64,000 nucleotides of DNA from contig NZ_JAAVTK010000001.1 in the NCBI RefSeq assembly GCF_012275535.1, forward strand, positions 310,001 to 374,000, read 5' to 3'. The stretch comes from Hymenobacter artigasi. Lineage in GTDB: Bacteria > Bacteroidota > Bacteroidia > Cytophagales > Hymenobacteraceae. Below are positions 53,228-61,947 of this stretch, piece by piece; within the stretch, counting starts at the first letter, position 1; each line of letters opens with the position of its first letter. The notes under the pieces were generated by a model. The model saw only the letters and a program-made list of their open reading frames with translations, did not search any database and was not told the DNA's origin. The position numbers and the translations under genes are program-made.

Positions 53228-54265
53228 ATGGCCAATCGCCGCGCATCCATTACCGACCTGGCTAAAACGCTGGGCCTCTCGCCTTCCACCATTTCCCGCG
53301 CCCTCTCCGACCACGACGACGTGAGCGAGGCCACCAAGGCCCGCGTGCGCCAGCTGGCCGAGGAGCTGCACTACCAGCCCAACCAGCTGGCCGCCGCCCT
53401 GCGCCGGGGCCGCAGCAACACGCTGGGCGTGCTGGTACCGCACATCACGGGGCACTTTTTTCCGCAGGTGGTGCACGGCATCGCCACCGAGGCCGCCAAG
53501 CTGGGCTTCAATGTGATGATTTGCCAGTCGAACGAGGACGCCCAACAGGAACAGAAGAACATCGACCTGCTGATGAACTCGCAGGTCGAAGGCATCCTGG
53601 TTTCGCTGGCCAACACGACGCAGAGCTTCGGCCACTTCGAGGCGGTGCGCCAGCAGAACATCCCGCTGGTGTTTTTCGACCGCATGGTGGAGGATTTCCA
53701 GGGTAGCAACGTGAGCGCCGTGGTGGTTGACGACTATCAGGGTGCTTATCAGGTTGTTACGCATCTCATCGAGCAGGGCTGCACGCGCATCGCGCACTTC
53801 ACCGGCCCGCTGCACCTGAGCATCCACAAAAACCGCCACCAGGGCTACCGCGACGCCCTCACGGCCCACGGCCTGCCCGTGGACGAGGACCTGATTGCCT
53901 GCTTCGACATGAACCAGAAGAATGGGGCCCAGGCCATGCGCCAATTTCTGAAGCTGCCCCAGCGCCCGGACGGCGTGTTTTCGAGCAACGACCTGGCCGC
54001 AGTGGGCGCCCTGCAAGTGGTGAAGGCCCAGCGCCTGCGCGTGCCCGAGGACGTGGCCATCGTGGGCTTCAGCAACGAGATGTTTACCTCTCTCACCGAG
54101 CCCATGCTCAGCAGCGTGGACCAGCGCTGCGAGCAGATGGGCAAAACGGCGGTGCAGCTGCTGCAAAAAATGCTGAAAAGCGGCCCCAACCGTGTGGGCC
54201 CGCCCAAGCCCATCGTGCTCAAGCCCAAGCTGCTGGTGCGCGAGTCGTCGCAGAAACGGCGGTAG
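53228..54265 (+). CDS. LacI family transcriptional regulator
   Basis: A 345-residue repressor. The helix-turn-helix is at residues 6-28 (ASITDLAKTLGLSPSTISRA), followed by the hinge helix NQLAAALRRGRSNTLGVLVP. The periplasmic-binding-protein-like sugar domain runs from 62 to 335, with HITGHFFPQVVHGI, VDDYQGAYQVVTHLIEQG and SNDLAAVGALQV. The effector and targets are unknown; no sugar operon is adjacent. The nearest enzymes are the MFS gene downstream, separated by a repeat, and the pentapeptide gene upstream. Confidence 0.94.
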   Translation: MANRRASITDLAKTLGLSPSTISRALSDHDDVSEATKARVRQLAEELHYQPNQLAAALRRGRSNTLGVLVPHITGHFFPQVVHGIATEAAKLGFNVMICQSNEDAQQEQKNIDLLMNSQVEGILVSLANTTQSFGHFEAVRQQNIPLVFFDRMVEDFQGSNVSAVVVDDYQGAYQVVTHLIEQGCTRIAHFTGPLHLSIHKNRHQGYRDALTAHGLPVDEDLIACFDMNQKNGAQAMRQFLKLPQRPDGVFSSNDLAAVGALQVVKAQRLRVPEDVAIVGFSNEMFTSLTEPMLSSVDQRCEQMGKTAVQLLQKMLKSGPNRVGPPKPIVLKPKLLVRESSQKRR

Positions 54266-54267
54266 CT

Positions 54268-54397
54268 GTAGCGTGGACTCTGCGAGTCCGCGTCTCGCCG
54301 CGCAGCGGCGAATGAACGCACGCCTGACGTTCCAACGATATCCCGACGGTTATTCGCCGCTACGCGGCGAGACGCGGACTCGCAGAGTCCACGCTAC
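54268..54397. repeat. Dispersed inverted repeat, family L
   Basis: GTAGCGTGGACTCTGCGAGT and onwards is mirrored by the complement ending ACTCGCAGAGTCCACGCTAC. The arms are about 46 bases with two or three mismatches around a 36-base spacer. It starts two bases after the LacI stop. Confidence 0.9.
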
Positions 54398-54475
54398 ACC
54401 TTCTCAGCCCAAAAGCCGTAGGAAGCTATTTGCGCTGCTTCGCTGTTATCAATGGCGAAATACCCTTGCCGCCAG

Positions 54476-56137
54476 ATGTCTGATTCCGTCGCTACGCCCC
54501 CTGCTCCCCCCGCCAAAGTCACGCTCTGGACGCCGTTTATGTACGCCCTGTTCCGGGCCATCTGGATTGCGGGGCTGGTGAGCAACGTAGGCACCTGGAT
54601 GCAGAACGTAGCCGGCGTGTGGCTCGTGACCACCCTCACCACCTCGGCCCTGCTGGTGGCCCTGATGCAGACGGCCACCTCGCTGCCGGCCTTTTTGCTA
54701 AGCATGCCGGCCGGCGTGATGGCCGATTTGGTGGACCGCCGCCGGCTGCTGCTCCTCACGCAGGGCTTTATGGCGGCGGTGGCCACGGGGTTGGGCGTGC
54801 TCACGTTGAACAACGGTATTTCGGCCTACGGGGTGCTGGGCTTCACGTTTTTGCTGGGCATGGGCGCGGCGCTCAATGCGCCCATCTGGCAGGCCATTGC
54901 CACGGAGCTGGTGCCGCGCCCGGCGCTGGGGTCGGCTATTACGCTCAACGGGGTGAGCAACAACATTGCGCGGGCCATTGGGCCGGCCATTGGCGGGGCC
55001 ATCATCGCGTATTATTCGTCGGGCTGGGTGTTTTTGCTGAACGGGGTGTCATTTCTGGGTACCTGGGCGGTGGTGTATTTCTGGAAGCGCCAGCCCACCG
55101 TGACCAGCGGGCCGGCCGAGAACTTTATCGGGGCGCTGCGGGCCGGCATGCGCTACGTGCAGTATTCGCCGGCCATTTATGGGGTTCTGGCGCGCACGTT
55201 CGCGTTTTCGTTTGGGGCGGCGGCCATGTGGGGGCTGGTGTCGGTGGTGGTGGCGCGGCGGCTGCACCTCAGCTCAGGGCACTACGGCGTGATGCTCTCG
55301 TGGCTGGGCGCGGGAGCCGTGACGGGGGCTTTGCTGATGGGCCGAGCCGGCTCGCGGCTCAATTTCAACCAGCGGGTGCTGCTGGGCGTGCTGGCTTTCG
55401 TGGGCACCAACGTGGCGCTGGCGCTGGTGAATCAGATTTTTATTCTGTACGCGGTGATGTTCGTTTCGGGCATTGCCTGGCTGCTGGTGATGACCAGCTT
55501 CAGCACCACCGTGCAGCTGAGCGTGCCGCGCTGGGTGCAGGCCCGGGTTATCAGCGTGTACATGCTGGTGTTTCAGGCCGGCTTATCGGTGGGCAGCCTG
55601 GTTTGGGGCGAGCTGGCCGACCATCTTTCGCTCCGCACCTCGCTGCTGGCCGCCGCCGGCTGGATGCTGGCCAGCACCCTGCTGGCCGTGCCCTTCCCCA
55701 TGCGCTCGGCCGAGGGCCTGAACCTGGACCCCGCCGATGACCGGCCGCACACCGTGGGCGAGGACGCCATCGACCCCGACAGTGGCCCCGTGATGGTTAC
55801 CATCGAGTACCACGTCGAGCCGGCCAACTGGGGCGCCTTTCACGCGGCGGCCGCCCAGCTCAAGCGTCTTCGCCTGCGCGACGGGGCCTTGCGCGCCGGC
55901 GTATTTGCCGATGTGGCCCACCCCACGCGCATTTCCGAGTTCTTTTACGTGGCCACCTGGGGCGAGCACCAGCGCCAGTACCACCGCTTCACCCGCGAAG
56001 ACCAAGTGGTGGAAGCCGCCGTGCGCCGCCTGCACTCCGGCCCCGACGCACCCCGCGTGACGCACCTGCTGGCCTTCCCCACCACCTCCAACGTGGAAGT
56101 AGCCACGCCCATTGCCACCCTGGAAAGCCAGCGCTGA
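54476..56137 (+). CDS. MFS exporter with C-terminal dimeric alpha/beta-barrel-like domain
   Basis: A 553-residue protein. Residues 15-415 form 12 membrane helices of the EntS-like MFS_3 family, with FLLSMPAGVMADLVDRRRLL (motif A region) and NGVSNNIARAIGPAIGG in helix 5. Residues 445-540 are a soluble domain with MVTIEYHVEPANWGAFHAAA, FFYVATWGEHQRQYHRFT and VTHLLAFP, resembling an antibiotic-monooxygenase-like ferredoxin fold. This fusion is seen in one MFS_3 subgroup. The exported compound is unknown. The ATG at 54476 is preferred; one at 54452 is in frame. Confidence 0.88.
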   Translation: MSDSVATPPAPPAKVTLWTPFMYALFRAIWIAGLVSNVGTWMQNVAGVWLVTTLTTSALLVALMQTATSLPAFLLSMPAGVMADLVDRRRLLLLTQGFMAAVATGLGVLTLNNGISAYGVLGFTFLLGMGAALNAPIWQAIATELVPRPALGSAITLNGVSNNIARAIGPAIGGAIIAYYSSGWVFLLNGVSFLGTWAVVYFWKRQPTVTSGPAENFIGALRAGMRYVQYSPAIYGVLARTFAFSFGAAAMWGLVSVVVARRLHLSSGHYGVMLSWLGAGAVTGALLMGRAGSRLNFNQRVLLGVLAFVGTNVALALVNQIFILYAVMFVSGIAWLLVMTSFSTTVQLSVPRWVQARVISVYMLVFQAGLSVGSLVWGELADHLSLRTSLLAAAGWMLASTLLAVPFPMRSAEGLNLDPADDRPHTVGEDAIDPDSGPVMVTIEYHVEPANWGAFHAAAAQLKRLRLRDGALRAGVFADVAHPTRISEFFYVATWGEHQRQYHRFTREDQVVEAAVRRLHSGPDAPRVTHLLAFPTTSNVEVATPIATLESQR

Positions 56138-56160
56138 TTGATGGCTGAAAGTACCGCCAG

Positions 56161-56592
56161 CTACTGCCGTCCTTGCCGCCGGTGCTCGTCGAGCCAGGCA
56201 TTGGCCGCGCCTTCGTCGATGAAGCGGGCATACTGAAACGGGTCAGTATCACTGGCTGAGCGCAGGGGCAGGTCGGCCTCCTCTGTCAGCTCGCGCAGGT
56301 GGTTGGGCAGCACCAGAAAAGCCACGCACAGCCGGCTGGCCATTTCGCGTTGCACCGTAGGCGGGAAAGTTGTCACGACCCATTCCGGGCCGTTGCGGCG
56401 GCGGTCGACGCGCCGACGGGCGTCCATCAGCCAGTCCGGGCAGTTGTGCTCCAGCGCGGCCAAGCGCATGGTTTCGTAGCCCTCGTGCAGCTGGGCATCG
56501 GTAATGGAGCACAGCCAGCGGCCAATCAGCAGGCAGGAATCGGACCGGTAGGCAACGTGCAGAAAGGCAGTCGAAGCAAGTTCCTGATACAT
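56161..56592 (-). CDS. SpoIIAA/STAS-like small protein
   Basis: A 143-residue cytoplasmic protein, the third member of the family also present at 24525 and 46978. Shared elements are LLIGRW, then ALEHNCPDWLMDARRRVDRR (compare ENCRFWLQDIRRR), WVVTTFPPTVQREMASRL, CVAFLVLP and the end IDEGAANAWLDEHRR. This outline is SpoIIAA-like. A TAGCTTTG box on the minus strand (56615-56622) fits the -7 consensus and would start transcription about 20 bases before the ATG. The function is unknown. Confidence 0.78.
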   Translation of the reverse strand: MYQELASTAFLHVAYRSDSCLLIGRWLCSITDAQLHEGYETMRLAALEHNCPDWLMDARRRVDRRRNGPEWVVTTFPPTVQREMASRLCVAFLVLPNHLRELTEEADLPLRSASDTDPFQYARFIDEGAANAWLDEHRRQGRQ

Positions 56593-56708
56593 AACCGGCG
56601 GCAGGTGTGAGGGCCAAAGCTACACAAAATAGCGGGGCATTTGCGGGGGCTCGTCATGCCTGGGCATTTACCGGAACAGACCACGTACTTGTCCTTCCGA
56701 CCGTTGCG

Positions 56709-57053
56709 CTACGCCGGATTAATGGCCGGGCTGCGCTCCCAGAGCTGCTTGAGAAACTCCTGCTCGGCCAGCCACTGGCCCTGCCGCCCCAGCAGCCACT
56801 GTTCCGATTTTTCGTCCTGCGGCGCTTCAGCAACGTGCCCCAGCGGCTTGAGGCGGCCGGCGGCAAACGCCAGGCAGGCCCGGAAATCCTCCGGCTCCAG
56901 CGCGGGATGAGCGGCCAGAATTTCGTCAGCACTCAACCCGGAAGCCAGCCACTCAAGCACTTGCCACACGGGGTAGCGCAGCCCGCGCACGGTGGGCTGC
57001 CCATCACAAATAGCCGGGTGAATGGTGATGCGGGGAATGGCTAGGGAATTCAT
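56709..57053 (-). CDS. DUF433 domain protein (antitoxin-like)
   Basis: A 114-residue protein. Residues 7-66 form a DUF433 domain: RITIHPAICDGQPTVRGLRY, then LEWLASGLSADEILAAHPAL and FRACLAFAAG, a winged-helix fold used by VapB-like antitoxins. The last 45 residues form an extra helical tail. DUF433 genes are usually followed by a PIN-like (DUF5615) toxin gene; none is next to this one. A stand-alone regulator or an orphan antitoxin are both possible. Confidence 0.82.
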   Translation of the reverse strand: MNSLAIPRITIHPAICDGQPTVRGLRYPVWQVLEWLASGLSADEILAAHPALEPEDFRACLAFAAGRLKPLGHVAEAPQDEKSEQWLLGRQGQWLAEQEFLKQLWERSPAINPA

Positions 57054-57098
57054 GCCCCAAAGTACCGCAGCGCGCCGAAATGCGCAACCCCGGGCACG

Positions 57099-57737
57099 CT
57101 ACAGCAGCCGTTCCAAATCGCCGGGCTGGTTGATGCGCAGCGGCGCTTCGGCCTCGCTGAGCTGGCCAAAGCCGTAGGTCGCAAATATGAACGGCACGCC
57201 CGCTACCGCGCTGGCGGCCAGGTCGCCGGGCGTGTCGCCCACGTACACAGGCGCCTGCAGGTCGTACTCGGCAATAATGTCGCGGATGTTCTCCGATTTC
57301 GGCAGCAGCTTGGTGCCGAAGCACTGGTGGCCTTCAAAGTAGCGGGCCAGCCCACTGTGCTTGAAAAAGCCCTCCACGTAGCCTAGTTGGCAGTTGCTCA
57401 CGATGAACAGCCGGTAGCCCTGATTCAGCAGGTAGCGCAGGGCCGTTTCGAGGCCGGCATAGAGCGTGCCGCCGTGCTCCACGGCGGCGGCCAGCTCCTG
57501 CCGGGCGCAGAGGGCGCGGTATTCTTCGAGCTTATCGGCGGGCAGGTTGGGAAACAGGCGCTCGTATACCACGGTATAGGGCTGGCCGGTCACGGCCTGC
57601 ACCTGGGCCAGGGTCACATCATTGTCAATGTAGTCGACGCTGTTTTTAGCAGCCTGGAAGGCCCGGGTGATGGCCACCGAGGCATCCCACAGGGTGCCGT
57701 CGAGGTCAAATATTACGCTGTCGAAATGGTCGGGCAT
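57099..57737 (-). CDS. HAD family hydrolase (phosphoglycolate-phosphatase-like)
   Basis: A 212-residue HAD phosphatase. Motif I is FDLDGTLWD (nucleophile Asp near residue 11), motif II VSNCQ (near 118), motif III Lys in LLPKSENI (near 151), and motif IV VGDTPGDLAAS (near 169). The alpha-helical cap (residues 18-90) places it in the C1 subgroup with phosphoglycolate phosphatase and beta-phosphoglucomutase. The substrate is not determined. It is 53 bases from the creatininase gene upstream, probably in one transcript. Confidence 0.92.
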   Translation of the reverse strand: MPDHFDSVIFDLDGTLWDASVAITRAFQAAKNSVDYIDNDVTLAQVQAVTGQPYTVVYERLFPNLPADKLEEYRALCARQELAAAVEHGGTLYAGLETALRYLLNQGYRLFIVSNCQLGYVEGFFKHSGLARYFEGHQCFGTKLLPKSENIRDIIAEYDLQAPVYVGDTPGDLAASAVAGVPFIFATYGFGQLSEAEAPLRINQPGDLERLL

Positions 57738-57790
57738 GGGAACAGATTGAGCGCCGGCAAAGGCAATGGGGGCCGGCGGAACGCGGGCAT

Positions 57791-58558
57791 TTATTCATAC
57801 AAATCCTGCGGGTCGGCGGCAGCCAGCTCCACCAGGAATTGGGCAATGTTGGTAGTCACCATTTCGAGGAAGGCCGCGCCTTTTTCGGCGGTGGCGGCGG
57901 CGGGGTTGCCCACGCCGGTATCGGCCGAAACCTGGCTCCACTCGCGCTGGGCCCAGGCCCAGCCCTGGCGCAGCGCCGCAATGCGGAACTGCCGGGCCGC
58001 GCCGTTGCCGGCTTCGCGCAGGGGGCTCACCAAATCAGGCGTGAGGTGGAGCATTACACTGGTTTCCAGCTCGTCGGCATGGTCGCCGGGGGCCGAGAAG
58101 TACTGGTTGCGGTCGGCGGCCTTGAACCAGTTGAGAGTACTGAGGAATACGTTGGGGAAATCGGCCTGGAGCTCGCGCAGAATCTGGCGGAAGTCGTTGC
58201 CGCCGTGGCCGTTCAGAATCACCAGCTTCGGGATGCCCTGCCGGGCCAGCGTGTGCACGATGTCGCCTAAAATGGCCAGTTGGGTACTGGGATTCAGGTT
58301 CATATCGAGGGTAATGTCGAGCTGGCCGGTATTCACCCCAAACGGGATGCAGGGCAGCACCACCACCTTCGCGCCCTGGTCCCAGGCCTTGCGGGCGGCC
58401 TCGGCGGCCACGTAGTCCGCCTGAATGTTGTCGGTGGCGTAGGGTAGGTGGTAGTTGTGGGCCTCGGTAGCACCCCAGGGCAATATGACCACTTCATAGT
58501 TGGCCTCCTGAACGGTTTTCCAGGTGGTTTCGGCGAGAATATAGGGACGGGGCGCCAT
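57791..58558 (-). CDS. Creatininase family protein
   Basis: A 255-residue amidohydrolase. The metal-site motifs are LPWGATEAHNYHLPYATD near residue 26, with Glu, His and Asp ligands, and LNGHGGNDFRQIL near 114; ELETSVML near 166 carries the further Glu. The family includes creatinine amidohydrolase, the MftE peptidase and FAPy deformylase, and many members have unknown substrates. The neighbours (GNAT, HAD) do not point to a pathway. Confidence 0.9.
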   Translation of the reverse strand: MAPRPYILAETTWKTVQEANYEVVILPWGATEAHNYHLPYATDNIQADYVAAEAARKAWDQGAKVVVLPCIPFGVNTGQLDITLDMNLNPSTQLAILGDIVHTLARQGIPKLVILNGHGGNDFRQILRELQADFPNVFLSTLNWFKAADRNQYFSAPGDHADELETSVMLHLTPDLVSPLREAGNGAARQFRIAALRQGWAWAQREWSQVSADTGVGNPAAATAEKGAAFLEMVTTNIAQFLVELAAADPQDLYE

Positions 58559-58588
58559 GGCGGGAATGGGGAAATGAGAGAAGGGTAC

Positions 58589-59140
58589 TTATGCCGCTCC
58601 GAGCCGCTCCAACAGCACGATGGGCTGGTTGTGGTAGGTGGCGCGGGTGTATTCGCGGTAGCCAAATTTGGCCGCCAGACGCAGCGAGGGCTCGTTTTCG
58701 GGGTGAATGATGCACACGGTACGCACCGGCCCAAAGTGGCTTTCGCCCCAGGCCAGTACGGCTTCTACCGCCTCCGAGGCGTAGCCCTGGCCGTGAATGG
58801 CCGGGTCCAGCACCCAGCCGATTTCCGGGGCATCGCCCAGCGGCGGCTCAAGGTCGCGCTTCAGGTGCAGAAATCCTACGGCCCCCACGAACTGGCCACT
58901 GGCCTTTTCCTCCACTGCCCAGAAGCCGTAACCCGTTAGCAGCCAATGGCCGGCACTGCGCAGCACCAGCTTCCATACTTCCTCGGCGGGCATGGGCTCG
59001 GGAGTAAAATAACGGTGGTAGGCCAGCTGCCGGCTCATGGCAAACCAAGCATCAAAATCATCGGCGCGGAAGCCGCGCAAACGCAGACGGCTGGTTTCCA
59101 GCACCGGCACTATCGAGGGAGGTGTGTGGGGTAAAGACAT
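58589..59140 (-). CDS. GNAT N-acetyltransferase, RimJ/RimL-like
   Basis: A 183-residue acetyltransferase. LETSRLRLRGFRADDFDAWF near the start, GAVGFLHLKRD in the core strands, GWVLDPAIHGQGYASEAVEA as the acetyl-CoA loop, and the end HPENEPSLRLAAKFGYRE are all RimJ/RimL hallmarks. The substrate may be a protein N-terminus, a small amine or an aminoglycoside; it is undetermined. It is 30 bases upstream of the creatininase gene on the same strand, so likely in the same operon. Confidence 0.92.
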   Translation of the reverse strand: MSLPHTPPSIVPVLETSRLRLRGFRADDFDAWFAMSRQLAYHRYFTPEPMPAEEVWKLVLRSAGHWLLTGYGFWAVEEKASGQFVGAVGFLHLKRDLEPPLGDAPEIGWVLDPAIHGQGYASEAVEAVLAWGESHFGPVRTVCIIHPENEPSLRLAAKFGYREYTRATYHNQPIVLLERLGAA

Positions 59141-59216
59141 GGGGGCAACTTACGGCCGGCCGGGCAAATGTTCGGCTTTCCTGAAACCAGAAGCTCCCGC
59201 ACCAAAACGCACTACC

Positions 59217-60452
59217 CTACCACGAGCCACTATTATCGTTGCCACTGTCGAAGCCGCCACCGCCGGTGTCGTTGGAGGAAGTATCGTCGTAGGACGAATT
59301 ATTGTCGTCGGAGGAGAAGAAGTCGTTTGAGTTATCGGGGGCGGTATTGGCGTCGGAGAAATAGTCGGGGGCCGAATTATCTGCCGTACCACCATCGCGG
59401 CCGGAGAAGTAGTCGCTGGCCGCGCCCGTGCCGGCGGCTCCGGCCGCAGCAGCACCGAGGTTGGAGTTGCTGTTATTGTTGTCGTAGTTCGACAGGTTTT
59501 GGCCCGAGGTATCGTGGCCCGAGGCCATGCGGTTGCCAAGGTAAGCGCCGGCCGCCGCCGCCGCGCCGGTGGCCAGCATCCCGCCGATGCCCGGGCCGCT
59601 GCTCTGGTTTGGCGCGTTGCCGGAGCCGGGGGCCTGGCTGTAGCCGCCGCCCGTGGGGCCGCCAGCCCGGTTGGGCAGGAAATCGGGGGTAGTATTCGGG
59701 TTGCTGGCCGCTGCGCTCCGGCCTTTAAACATCCGCACCACAAACCACAGAATGCCGCCAATTATCAGCGCGCCGATGAGCAGCGTGCCCATGCCCGGGC
59801 CCGATGAAACGGGCTCGGCAGCCGGCACCGGGTTCAGCGGCTCGGTGGTGGTGGTGGGGTACTGGTTGTCCTGCGACAGGTTGGTGGAGGAATTATCGGT
59901 GGCCATGCTGCTGCCCGCAGCTCCCGAGGTGGCGGCCGACTGGTCTTTTTTGGGAGCCGAGCTGGGGTTGGCCGTCACCATCAGCGTATTCAAACCCGTG
60001 CGCAGGCCGGCGAAATAGTTGCCCTGCTTGAAGCCGGGCGTCATCTCATTGATAATGCGGCTGGTGACTTCCGGCGTGATGACGCTTTGCAGGCCACTGC
60101 CGGGCTGAATGGTCACTTTGTGCTCCTTGCCACTCAGCAGCACCACAATGCCGTTGTTTTTGTCGCGCTGGCCCACGCCCCAGGCGGTGCCAATGGCGCG
60201 GCCGTAGTCGGCCACGTCGCGGCCGCCCAGCGTGGGCACGGTCACCACTACCACCTGGGTGCCAGTGTTGTCGGCGTAGCGGCGCAGGCCGCTTTCCAGC
60301 TTTTTGGCATCGGCCGGCTGCATGAGCTGGGCCTCGTCGTTCACGAAGCGGAAGGGCGTGGGCCGGGGCGGCAGGCCATCGGTCTGGGCCAGGGCGGGTT
60401 GCGCCAGCCCAGCCGAAACGAATAAGAAGGCGAGAATCAGGAAACGGGACAT
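59217..60452 (-). CDS. TPM domain protein, secreted/membrane anchored
   Basis: A 411-residue protein. A signal peptide (to AQPALAQ, residue 23) is followed by a TPM domain (about 35-165) with FVNDEAQLMQPADAKKLESG, VVVVTVPTLGG and the RDKNNGIVVLLSGKEHKV core, as in the plant Psb27/TLP18.3 phosphatase-like fold. A single membrane helix lies near 235 (GTLLIGALIIGGILWFVV), and the remainder is low-complexity, rich in Gly, Ser, Asn and Asp, ending GGGGFDSGNDNSGSW. Such proteins are membrane-associated and some assist quality control; the exact role is unknown. Confidence 0.88.
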   Translation of the reverse strand: MSRFLILAFLFVSAGLAQPALAQTDGLPPRPTPFRFVNDEAQLMQPADAKKLESGLRRYADNTGTQVVVVTVPTLGGRDVADYGRAIGTAWGVGQRDKNNGIVVLLSGKEHKVTIQPGSGLQSVITPEVTSRIINEMTPGFKQGNYFAGLRTGLNTLMVTANPSSAPKKDQSAATSGAAGSSMATDNSSTNLSQDNQYPTTTTEPLNPVPAAEPVSSGPGMGTLLIGALIIGGILWFVVRMFKGRSAAASNPNTTPDFLPNRAGGPTGGGYSQAPGSGNAPNQSSGPGIGGMLATGAAAAAGAYLGNRMASGHDTSGQNLSNYDNNNSNSNLGAAAAGAAGTGAASDYFSGRDGGTADNSAPDYFSDANTAPDNSNDFFSSDDNNSSYDDTSSNDTGGGGFDSGNDNSGSW

Positions 60453-60524
60453 AGCTCGGCGGTTGAAGTGAAGAAGGAAATTGCTTTTGCGAACCTTCTA
60501 CGACTTCTGCCGCCAATTAGCTGC

Positions 60525-61148
60525 CTACGAGGCCACCCGCACTTTCAGCACTAGCTTTTTATCCTTCTCAATGCCGTCGACTTTAATGTTGGGCCGATGC
60601 ACATCCTGCGGGAAAAAGATGTAGATAGTGCCCGGCCGGGCTTCGTATAGCTTGCCCTCGGCGCTGTAGTTGGCTACATCGCGGGCCTCTTCGTAGGGCT
60701 TGATGACGGTGGCCTTGGCCATGGGCACTACCCCGATTTTTTCGGCTCCCTGCACCACGTACTGCATGTCGATGTACTTGCGGTGCGACTCCCAATTGGT
60801 TTTATCGAAGTCCTTGGTGGGGTTGTCGGTCACGGCGGCGAATATATTTTCGCCGTCTACCGGGTACTTGCCGGGCGTGAGCTGGTCGAGGTTGGTATCG
60901 CGGAAGTAGGCGAAGGCCTTGTCCCAGGTCGCCTGGTTGGCGGTGTACTGCTTCGCGAATTCGAGCTTATCGACGGACTCGGCCACATTCAGCTTCAGGC
61001 CCTTGGCCCATTCACGCTTTTTAAACCACTTTTCGGCTTTTTTTTTGGTCCAGGTATCGGCGGCGGGTGCGGTTTGGGCGCGGGCACCAAAGCCCAGGGC
61101 AGCCACGCCCAGCATGAGCAGGGCAGTTTTCAGAAGGGGGTTTTTCAT
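60525..61148 (-). CDS. YhcH/YjgK/YiaL family protein with signal peptide
   Basis: A 207-residue protein. An unusual signal peptide (MKNPLLKTALLMLGVAALGF through GARAQ) precedes the double-stranded beta-helix fold of the YhcH family, which normally is cytoplasmic. Metal-ligand-type residues lie in ESHRKYIDMQYVVQGAEKIG (His near 124) and in IFFPQDVHRPNI (His near 190). Relatives act in sialic acid or other anomeric sugar metabolism. Export would suggest a role on periplasmic glycans, which is inference. Confidence 0.9.
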   Translation of the reverse strand: MKNPLLKTALLMLGVAALGFGARAQTAPAADTWTKKKAEKWFKKREWAKGLKLNVAESVDKLEFAKQYTANQATWDKAFAYFRDTNLDQLTPGKYPVDGENIFAAVTDNPTKDFDKTNWESHRKYIDMQYVVQGAEKIGVVPMAKATVIKPYEEARDVANYSAEGKLYEARPGTIYIFFPQDVHRPNIKVDGIEKDKKLVLKVRVAS

Positions 61149-61217
61149 TATCAGAAGGAAAGCAGGCGGAGATTACGGAGCGGCAAGTTAGCCGCCCACT
61201 GGCAGCTTCCGTGCCAG

Positions 61218-61778
61218 CTACGCCGCCTGGGTCACGGCTTCCACGGCGCGCTCGAAGCGCGGGCGGCCTTCGGCATCGGCACCGGCGGCCACGAAGCCGT
61301 TGCGCAGCAGCACCTGCTGGGCGGCGGGGCTGTCGGCGGGCGGGTGGGAAATGAGCTGGCGCACCAGGCCCGTATCGGCGGCCTGCTGCACCAGGCCGGC
61401 CACCAGCTCGGTGCCGAGGCCCTGCCCACGCCAGTCGGCCGCGATGGAATAGGTGATTTCGGCCGTGCCATCGGCTGTGGGCCGGCCCAGGAAGCCGCCC
61501 GCGCCCACCAGGGTGCGGGGCGCGGTGTCGTCGGCTTTGCGCAGGGCGTACCAGCCGTACCAGCCGGCGGCATCGCGCCCGCCGGCCGTGAGCTGCTCCA
61601 GCACATGCTCCTGCGTGGGGCGGTCGTGTTGGGCGGGGGGCCAGTCGGTGGGCAGGGCCGCGCCCAGGAGCATGGGGAAATACTGGGGCTTGTGGAGCTC
61701 GGCCGTGAGCAGCGCGCGGCTGGCGGCCAGAATCTGGAGGTGCGGGGTGTGGGTGATGAGCGGAATCATAGGCTGCAT
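61218..61778 (-). CDS. GNAT N-acetyltransferase
   Basis: A 186-residue acetyltransferase. The core GAGGFLGRPTADGTAEITYS is followed by the acetyl-CoA loop WRGQGLGTELVAGLV, and by AAQQVLLRNGFVAAG near the end. The N-terminal part is family-typical (THTPHLQILAASRALLTAEL). The ATG at 61778 is chosen; the open frame continues 60 codons upstream but reads Gly/Pro-rich non-conserved sequence and overlaps the promoter region shared with the divergent nuclease gene. Substrate unknown. Confidence 0.86.
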   Translation of the reverse strand: MQPMIPLITHTPHLQILAASRALLTAELHKPQYFPMLLGAALPTDWPPAQHDRPTQEHVLEQLTAGGRDAAGWYGWYALRKADDTAPRTLVGAGGFLGRPTADGTAEITYSIAADWRGQGLGTELVAGLVQQAADTGLVRQLISHPPADSPAAQQVLLRNGFVAAGADAEGRPRFERAVEAVTQAA

Positions 61779-61947
61779 TATACGGCGCGAATGGCCGGTG
61801 GGCGGCCCGGGGGCAGCATTTTTAGGCATGGGCGGGCCAGGAAAAGGCCGGAACGGTATTTTATTAAGCCCAAATTGAATAATTAACAAAGTTCCGCCCT
61901 TCCGAATATCTTTACCACCCCCGCCCCCGCACTTTTCATCCCGCGCT

